A program made the translations under genes and the position numbers. The notes under the pieces are model-generated. The model saw only the letters and a program-made list of their open reading frames with translations, was not told the DNA's origin and searched no databases. From NCBI GenBank assembly GCA_002281855.1, contig NCHQ01000001.1, positions 248,001-312,000 of the forward strand: a stretch of 64,000 nt of DNA, in the 5' to 3' direction. The DNA comes from Rhodospirillales bacterium 24-66-33 (GTDB taxonomy: Bacteria > Pseudomonadota > Alphaproteobacteria > Reyranellales > Reyranellaceae). Shown here one piece after another: positions 58,766-64,000 of the stretch (its first letter is position 1; each line of letters opens with the position of its first letter).

Positions 58766-58789
58766 GACCGTCTTGACCAGTTGACGGTC
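58766..58789 (+). terminator. Hairpin after the unknown gene
   Basis: GACCGTC and GACGGTC form a 7-bp stem around ten bases, seven bases after the stop codon. No T-run follows. Confidence 0.4.
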
Positions 58790-58899
58790 CGCAAAAGTCC
58801 AAGCCTTTGGCTTTTGGATGGGAGGCCGCCAACCGAGACCAAGCAACGCCCTCGGGTCGCTGCAAATTCAGCGCATGTGAACCCGTTCAACCGATCGAT

Positions 58900-58934
58900 G
58901 GCCTTCAATCGATTTGGGATCGGATTGAAAGGCC
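58900..58934. promoter_or_regulatory. Hairpin upstream of the DUF1254 gene
   Basis: GGCCTTCAATC pairs with GATTGAAAGGCC with a one-base bulge around twelve bases. It lies in a 244-base, AT-richer gap that is the promoter region of the DUF1254 gene. Nothing else in the gap looks coding. Confidence 0.45.
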
Positions 58935-59003
58935 AAGTCGGGGTAGAGTACATTCCGGGCGCGCGACTTCCACGCGCGACAATCGGAAAGACTGGATACG
59001 GAC

Positions 59004-60446
59004 ATGCTGACGAAACGCCAACTCCTTCAAACTGGCGCGGCGGCTGCCCTACCCATCGTGGCTTCGATGCTCAACAGTGCGCGCGCACAAACGAGCGCCA
59101 GCCGCCCCGGATTCTTCAAGGCCAGGGACATTGCCGAAGAGGGGTTCATCTACGGACTGCCGATCGTGATGAACTACGGCGTCATGTACGAGTACGCGGT
59201 CGATCGGACGTCGAGCCAGTTCAAGGCGGCGTTCAACCATATCAAGAACGAACCCAACGTCTTCACGTACAAGGACACGGCGATCCCGACGCCGAACAGC
59301 GACACGCCCTATTCGCTGGCGTGGCTGGATCTGCGGGCGGAGCCGATCGTTCTCTCGGTCCCTGCCGTCGATCCCAAGCGCTACTATTCGGTCATGCTCT
59401 GCGATGGCAACACCTACAACTACGGGTACATAGGCAGCCGTGCGACGGGAAGCGACGCTGGCGACTATATGGTCGTCGGACCCCACTGGAAGGGGACTAC
59501 GGCGCCCGGCATCAAGAAGCTCTTCAGGTCGAGCACGCAATTCACGCTGGCTGCCTATCGCACCCAGCTTTTCGACGTGGCGGACCTGGACAACGTCAAG
59601 AAGGTTCAGGCGGGCTATCAGGTGCGAACGCTGTCTGCGTACCTCGGTCAGTCAGCGCCTCCGCCAGCGCCTGCCATCGACTTCCCGAAGTTCGACAAGG
59701 AGCTGGTGAAGCTGAACTTCTTCGAGTTCCTCGATTTTGCGCTTCAGTTCGCGCCGGAACAGCCCGACGAAACGGATATTCGCGCCAGACTGGCCAGCAT
59801 CGGCATCGGTCCAGGCAAGACCTTCAAATTCAAGGACCTGTCGCTAGAGGACAAGGCTGAGATCCTGCTGGGCATGAAGGCGGGCGACCGCAAGGTCGAT
59901 GCGGCCGTCGCTGCGGCGGGAAAGGCGGTCAACGGCTGGCGGGTGAGTTCGCTGTTCGGTGACAGCGCTTTTTACGATGGAGACTGGTTGAAGCGGGCGG
60001 CCGGCGCCCGCGGCGGCATCTATGGCAACGACGCCGAGGAGGCGACCTATCCTCTGACGCGTAGCGACGGCGATGGCAACACACTCGACGGCAGTGCGCA
60101 CAACTATGCGCTGACGTTTCCGGCCGGACAGCTGCCGCCGGTCAACGCCTTCTGGTCGCTGACGATGTATGACGGCAAGACCCAGCTGCTGATCGAGAAT
60201 CCGATCAACCGTTACCTCGTCAACTCACCGATGCTTCCGTCGCTGAAGACGAATGCCGATGGATCTCTGACGCTCTACATCCAGAACAAGTCGCCGGGAG
60301 CCGACAAGGAAAGCAACTGGCTTCCCGCCCCGAACGGTCCGATCTATCTGGTGATGCGACTCTACTGGCCGAAGACGACGCCCCCGTCGATCCTGCCCGT
60401 TGGGGAAGGTTCGTGGCAGCCTCCCGGCCTGAAGCGGGTCTCGTAG
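59004..60446 (+). CDS. DUF1254/DUF1214 secreted protein
   Basis: A 480-residue exported protein. The signal peptide runs MLTKRQLLQTGAAAALPIVA to an SARA cleavage site near residue 28. The N-terminal half is DUF1254 (YGLPIVMNYGVMYEYA, TPNSDTPYSLAWLDLRAEPI). The C-terminal half is DUF1214 (ALTFPAGQLPPVNAFWSLTMYD, then YLVNSPMLPSL and NWLPAPNGPIYLVMRLYWP). Such proteins are periplasmic and of unknown function, possibly lipid- or polyester-related. Codon use looks a little less GC-biased than neighbours, and the upstream gap is AT-richer, so gene transfer is possible but unproven. Confidence 0.9.
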   Translation: MLTKRQLLQTGAAAALPIVASMLNSARAQTSASRPGFFKARDIAEEGFIYGLPIVMNYGVMYEYAVDRTSSQFKAAFNHIKNEPNVFTYKDTAIPTPNSDTPYSLAWLDLRAEPIVLSVPAVDPKRYYSVMLCDGNTYNYGYIGSRATGSDAGDYMVVGPHWKGTTAPGIKKLFRSSTQFTLAAYRTQLFDVADLDNVKKVQAGYQVRTLSAYLGQSAPPPAPAIDFPKFDKELVKLNFFEFLDFALQFAPEQPDETDIRARLASIGIGPGKTFKFKDLSLEDKAEILLGMKAGDRKVDAAVAAAGKAVNGWRVSSLFGDSAFYDGDWLKRAAGARGGIYGNDAEEATYPLTRSDGDGNTLDGSAHNYALTFPAGQLPPVNAFWSLTMYDGKTQLLIENPINRYLVNSPMLPSLKTNADGSLTLYIQNKSPGADKESNWLPAPNGPIYLVMRLYWPKTTPPSILPVGEGSWQPPGLKRVS

Positions 60447-60470
60447 TTCGACGCACTCGACGTTGTCGGA

Positions 60471-61493
60471 TCAGGCAGGCGCGAAGCCGTAGGCCTTGGC
60501 GAGTTCGGTGTAGCTGTCGCGACGGACCTGTTCGTCGTGGGTCCAGGTGACGACGGCCATCTCGTCGACGCCGACCCGCTCCTTGAGTTCGGTGATGCGT
60601 GCCGCCACTTCGGGGCCGGTGCCGACGAACGAGTCCTTGCGGAACTGTTCCATCTTCGCCGCTTCGTAGGGGGTGACCGGCGCCTGGGCCGCCTCGTCGG
60701 GCGGCAGCAGTGGACCCAGGATGTTCTTGTCACGATTGATGCGGCTCAGTGCCCGCGACGTGAAATGATACTGCGCCTTCTCCATCGTGTCAGCGGCCAG
60801 CGCCCAGACGCAGAGGGCGGAATGCGGCTCGGGGTGGCGCGCGCTGGGGCGGTAGTTCTTCTTGTAGAGGTCGATGGCGCGCTCGCCGCCGGCGCCGTCG
60901 CTGAAGAACCAGGCATAGCAGTAGGGCAGGCCGAACAGCGCCGCGACCTGGGCGCCGTAGTCGGAGCTGCCCAGGATCCAGACCTCCGGCGCGGTCGGAC
61001 TCTGGGGAAAGGCCTTCACGGTCGCGAAGGGATGGCGCTCGACCAGCGGCTCGTTGTGGACCCAGGCGATCAGGTCGCGCACGTCGGCGGGGAAATGTTC
61101 GGGCCGCTCGTTGGCCGCGGGATTGAGGGCGAAGGCGGTGCGGCCGTCCGAGCCCGGCGCGCGGCCGAGGCCCATGTCGATGCGGCCGGGCGCCAGGGCG
61201 TCGAGCACGCGGAAGACTTCGGCCACTTTGAACGGCGAATAATGCGGCAGCATGATCCCGGCACTGCCGATGCGGATCCGCTCGGTCGTCGCCGCGATCG
61301 CCGCCATCACGATCTCGGGCGCGGTGCCGACGATGGTCGGGTGATTGTGATGCTCCGACACCCAGAAGCGCTCGTAATTCAGCGCCTCGCAGTGCTGGGC
61401 CAGCGATACGGTGTTTCGGATGGACTGGTCCTGCGGCCGGCCTGAGACGGCGATCGACTGGTCCAGGACGGAAAGGCGGAAGGGGCGCGACAT
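60471..61493 (-). CDS. Luciferase-like (LLM class) flavin oxidoreductase
   Basis: A 340-residue monooxygenase-fold protein of the MsnO8/YceB-like group. It opens RLSVLDQSIAVSGRP, then YERFWVSEHHNHPTIVG with the EHH motif, IRIGSAGIMLPHYSPF and GRIDMGLGRAPGSDG. The late segment SFVGTGPEVAARITELKERV closes the barrel. The ATG at 61493 has no clear binding site; a GTG at 61520 overlapping the upstream receptor stop as GTGA is an alternative that adds nine residues. It is co-transcribed with an amino-acid-type receptor. Substrate unknown. Confidence 0.9.
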   Translation of the reverse strand: MSRPFRLSVLDQSIAVSGRPQDQSIRNTVSLAQHCEALNYERFWVSEHHNHPTIVGTAPEIVMAAIAATTERIRIGSAGIMLPHYSPFKVAEVFRVLDALAPGRIDMGLGRAPGSDGRTAFALNPAANERPEHFPADVRDLIAWVHNEPLVERHPFATVKAFPQSPTAPEVWILGSSDYGAQVAALFGLPYCYAWFFSDGAGGERAIDLYKKNYRPSARHPEPHSALCVWALAADTMEKAQYHFTSRALSRINRDKNILGPLLPPDEAAQAPVTPYEAAKMEQFRKDSFVGTGPEVAARITELKERVGVDEMAVVTWTHDEQVRRDSYTELAKAYGFAPA

Positions 61494-61516
61494 GGGAGGG
61501 AGATGGGCCCTGCGGC

Positions 61517-62365
61517 TCACTCCGGCAAGGTCGCGATCATATAGAGCGTCTGCAGTTGCTGCGTCGGCCGCGCATTCTTGCCGAACACGTCGCTGAAAAT
61601 CGTGGCGATCTGGCCCGACCGGTAGATGTGGCTGAGCGCCCGGTCGACCGCGAGGCGGAAGGGGCCTTCACCGAGCTTCATCGCCAGGGCAAAGGGCTCG
61701 AGGCTGAGATAGGTGTTCGCCAGCAGGATCTTGGCCGCGTCCTTGTGGTCCTTGATCATCGCCGTGAGCATTGCCCCACCGGCAAAGTAGGCGGCGATCT
61801 CGCCCTTCTCCAGCGCCGTCATGGCCGCCGTGAAGTCGGTGAAGGGGACGACGGTGGCTTTGACCTGGAGCGAGGCCAGCGCCTTGCGCAGCTCTTCTTC
61901 CGTCAGGGTGCCCGCAACTGCGCCGACCTTCTTGCCGGCGAGTTCCTGCATATCGCGCGGCCCGTCGTTGCGGATGGCGAAGCTCGTGCCGTCGACGAAG
62001 GTGGTGATCGAGAAGTCGACCACGGCGCGGCGGTCGAGCGTCTCGGTGAGCGAGTCGCAGAGCAGGTCGATCTTGCCCTGCTTGATCATGTCGAGGCGGT
62101 TCTCGGTCGTGACGGGCACGAATTCGACCTTGAGGCCGGGCAGCTTGAGCTGCTGGGCGATGTCCTTGGCGACCGCCTCGCAGAGCTGGACCATGAAGCC
62201 GGCGGGCTGGCCGTTGGCGCCCTTGTAGGCGAAGGGATGGGCGTTCTCGCGGAAGCCGCCGCGGAGGACGCCGTTCTTGGCGATATCGTCCAAGGTGCCC
62301 GCCCAGGCGTTGCCGGCGGCCAGGAAGCCCAGGGTCACGGCCAGGCCGCTCAGGAATCGCTTCAT
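61517..62365 (-). CDS. Amino-acid-type ABC substrate-binding protein (family 3)
   Basis: A 282-residue periplasmic receptor. The signal peptide MKRFLSGLAVTLGFLAAG ends at NAWA. The mature protein opens TLDDIAKNGVLRGGFREN, then GFMVQLCEAVAKDI, the ligand-region TTENRLDMIKQGKIDLLCDS and the second-lobe GKKVGAVAGTLTEEEL. GAGGGACGAG just ahead supports the ATG. No permease or ATPase is nearby, so the receptor is orphan or shares a system elsewhere. The ligand may be a polar amino acid or a small acid. Confidence 0.92.
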   Translation of the reverse strand: MKRFLSGLAVTLGFLAAGNAWAGTLDDIAKNGVLRGGFRENAHPFAYKGANGQPAGFMVQLCEAVAKDIAQQLKLPGLKVEFVPVTTENRLDMIKQGKIDLLCDSLTETLDRRAVVDFSITTFVDGTSFAIRNDGPRDMQELAGKKVGAVAGTLTEEELRKALASLQVKATVVPFTDFTAAMTALEKGEIAAYFAGGAMLTAMIKDHKDAAKILLANTYLSLEPFALAMKLGEGPFRLAVDRALSHIYRSGQIATIFSDVFGKNARPTQQLQTLYMIATLPE

Positions 62366-62440
62366 CTCGTCCCTCTTCGAATGACGGCGAAACAATCCGA
62401 TATTCGGCCCGTTGTGACCACTGGAATTCCGGAGGACGCC

Positions 62441-62896
62441 ATGGCCCGTTCCAAGATGTCTGCTCCCGTCTCCCGTGTCGTGGGCATCGACCATATCTCC
62501 ATCAGGGTCAGAGACTACGAGAAGTCGAAAGCCTTCTATGGCGGGTTGTTTGCGTTCCTGGGCTTCGAGATTTCCGACGAGTATCCGTCGACCATCGGGT
62601 GGACCAACGGCAAGACCCGCTTCTGGATTGCGCCGGCCGAGGGACGAAAGACGTATCGCATCGGCGATGTCGGCTTCCATCATTATGCATTCCAGCTGCG
62701 CAGCCGGCGCGACGTCGACGCGCTGCAGGCCTTTCTGGAAGGGCAGGGCGTGCGCATCGTCGATCCGGCCGCCGAGTATTACGAGGACTACTATGCCGTC
62801 TTCTTCCTCGATCCCGACGGGCTGAAGCTGGAAGGCATGAAGTACGGCGAGCTGACCGCGAAGCGAAAGCGGAAACCCTCCCGCAAGAAGGGCTAG
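62441..62896 (+). CDS. VOC family (glyoxalase/bleomycin-resistance fold) protein
   Basis: A 151-residue metal-dependent protein with paired beta-alpha-beta-beta-beta units. The first metal His is in GIDHISIRV, a second in FHHYAFQL and the Glu in LKLEGMKYG. AVFFLDPDG is the usual end of the second unit. The tail is Lys/Arg-rich (KRKRKPSRKKG). GGAGG lies five bases ahead of the ATG. It precedes an aldehyde dehydrogenase gene by 80 bases on the same strand. It could be a lyase, dioxygenase or resistance-type binder. Confidence 0.9.
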   Translation: MARSKMSAPVSRVVGIDHISIRVRDYEKSKAFYGGLFAFLGFEISDEYPSTIGWTNGKTRFWIAPAEGRKTYRIGDVGFHHYAFQLRSRRDVDALQAFLEGQGVRIVDPAAEYYEDYYAVFFLDPDGLKLEGMKYGELTAKRKRKPSRKKG

Positions 62897-62976
62897 GAAC
62901 GGGTCCGTTCTCCTTGTAGCGAGGCCTCCTGCGGGCCAAACTCCGGCCCGATTTTCTGGATCCCGGAGGACCGCCA

Positions 62977-64000
62977 ATGTCGACCGCCACTGCCGAAATG
63001 AAGACCCAGGCCCAGCCGGCCAATACCTACAAGCCCAAGGGCATGCTGATCGGCGGCAAGTGGGTGGAAAGCGCCTCGGGAGCCCGCATCACCATCGAGA
63101 ATCCCGGCAAGCGCACGGCCGTGGCCGAAGTGCCGCGCGCGGCGGAAGCCGATGTGAACGCCGCCGTCGAGGCGGCCGAGAAGGCCTTCCCCGCCTGGAA
63201 GAACGTCGTGCCGCGCGAGCGCGGCAAGATCCTGCTCAAGATCGCCGAGGTGCTCGAGGCGCGCAGCGAGGAGATGGCGCGGACCATCGCGCTCGAAACC
63301 GGCAATGCGCTGCGCACCCAGGCGCGCGGCGAGGCCAAGCTGGCCGCCGACATCTTCCGCTATTTCGGCGGGCTGGGTTCGGAGCTCAAGGGCGAGACCG
63401 TGCCGCTCGGCGAGCATGTGCTTTCCTACACACGGCGCGAGCCGATCGGCATCGTCGGCGCCATCATCCCGTGGAATGCGCCGGTCATGCTGGGCGCGCT
63501 CAAGATCGCGCCCGCTCTGTGCGCCGGCAACGTGCTGGTGATGAAGGCGGCCGAGGATGCGCCGATGGCGGTGCTGCTGATGGCCGACATCTGCCAGGAA
63601 TTCCTGCCGCCCGGCGTGCTGAACGTGCTGACCGGCTATGGGCAGGAGTGCGGCGGCCCGCTGGCCAATCACCCGAAGATCCGCAAGCTCTCCTTCACCG
63701 GCTCGACCGAGGTCGGCAAGGTGATCATGCGCGCCGCGGCCGAGCGCATCGTGCCGGTGTCGCTTGAACTGGGCGGCAAGAGCCCCTCGATCGTCTATCC
63801 GGATGCCGACGAGGATTGGGCGGTCGACGGCATCATCAACGCCATGCGCTTCACCCGCCAGAGCCAGAGCTGCACGGCCGGCTCGCGCATGTTCCTGCAT
63901 GAAGACATCTTCGACAGCTTCCTCGCGAAGCTCGAGAAGAAGACCACGGCGCTGAAGATCGGCGATCCGCTCGACGAGGCGAGCGACATCGGCACCATCA
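62977..64000 (+). CDS. Aldehyde dehydrogenase family protein (3' end outside window)
   Basis: The first 341 residues of an NAD(P)-dependent aldehyde dehydrogenase (family about 480-500). It has IGGKWVESASG near the start, the nucleotide segment IIPWNAPVMLGALKIAPAL, FTGSTEVGK, the general base Glu in LELGGKSP and the catalytic Cys in SQSCTAGSRMF. CCGGAGGACC precedes the ATG. The first 20 residues (MSTATAEMKTQAQPANTYKP) are an extra polar lead. The frame is open to the window edge, so the gene is partial here, not broken. It is close to betaine-/aryl-aldehyde dehydrogenases. Confidence 0.93.
   Translation, partial: MSTATAEMKTQAQPANTYKPKGMLIGGKWVESASGARITIENPGKRTAVAEVPRAAEADVNAAVEAAEKAFPAWKNVVPRERGKILLKIAEVLEARSEEMARTIALETGNALRTQARGEAKLAADIFRYFGGLGSELKGETVPLGEHVLSYTRREPIGIVGAIIPWNAPVMLGALKIAPALCAGNVLVMKAAEDAPMAVLLMADICQEFLPPGVLNVLTGYGQECGGPLANHPKIRKLSFTGSTEVGKVIMRAAAERIVPVSLELGGKSPSIVYPDADEDWAVDGIINAMRFTRQSQSCTAGSRMFLHEDIFDSFLAKLEKKTTALKIGDPLDEASDIGTI

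Overview
The window is high-GC (by eye about two thirds G+C) and densely coded. It looks like the chromosome of a metabolically versatile soil or freshwater alphaproteobacterium, of the Reyranella/Rhodospirillales or Bradyrhizobium kind. That placement is an inference from the gene repertoire: CaiB CoA-transferases, many SDRs, a Bug-type solute receptor, a MocR regulator, DUF6356 and a class III cyclase. I see no rRNA, tRNA, phage, transposase or CRISPR. No stretch longer than 300 bases lacks a gene; the longest gaps (about 183-266 bases) hold hairpins and a leader peptide.

Layout. 0-3.4 kb (minus): hydantoinase A subunit and a CoA-transferase. 3.4-6.1 kb: ferredoxin-NADP reductase, a secreted DUF1194 protein and an orphan tricarboxylate receptor. 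6.3-11.7 kb (minus): phosphonate-type transporter phnD-phnC-phnE behind an iron-dependent alcohol dehydrogenase, followed by an orphan oligopeptide-type receptor. A LysR gene diverges at 11.8 kb across a perfect 7-bp inverted repeat. 12.6-21.9 kb (minus): a long catabolic array of two CoA-transferases, nitronate monooxygenase-like protein, glutathione-dependent formaldehyde dehydrogenase, MBL hydrolase, SMP-30 lactonase, SDR, carboxymuconolactone decarboxylase-like protein and two more SDRs. 22-26.5 kb: luciferase-like monooxygenase, methyltransferase, MBL protein, and a thiolase-fold/DUF35 pair. 26.5-33.5 kb: SGNH hydrolase, an orphan molybdenum hydroxylase large subunit, and a plus-strand run of hydantoinase B, a secreted protein and asparaginase. 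33.5-37.8 kb: DUF983, a MocR regulator, and a cyanide-insensitive-type bd oxidase (cioA-cioB) with a 33-residue DUF2474 subunit. 37.9-39.1 kb: an arginine-containing leader peptide, a strong terminator and argC. 39-52.8 kb: mixed small operons (lysozyme-inhibitor-like lipoprotein, hydrolases, HPF-like protein, Lrp regulator, dehydrogenases, MFS, TerC, PhyH plus deacetylase, pentapeptide protein, cyclase). 52.9-57 kb (minus): beta-lactamase-like hydrolase, oligopeptidase B and an HpcH aldolase. 57-64 kb: dehydrogenase, an unrecognised protein, a DUF1254 protein, a luciferase-like enzyme, an amino-acid receptor, a VOC protein and an aldehyde dehydrogenase cut by the window end.

Most genes serve uptake and breakdown of small organic acids, CoA esters, lactones and possibly phosphonates, with a bd-type respiratory branch and one arginine biosynthesis gene. 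I did not find an unmistakably new defence or biosynthetic system. The leads I think most worth following are the argC leader/attenuator arrangement, the Fe-ADH/phnDCE/LysR locus and its operator, a CoA-transferase pair in which one partner lacks the catalytic aspartate, a thiolase-like protein without its nucleophilic cysteine paired with a DUF35 protein, several perfect operator-like palindromes at divergent promoters, and dispersed intergenic palindromes that close convergent genes.
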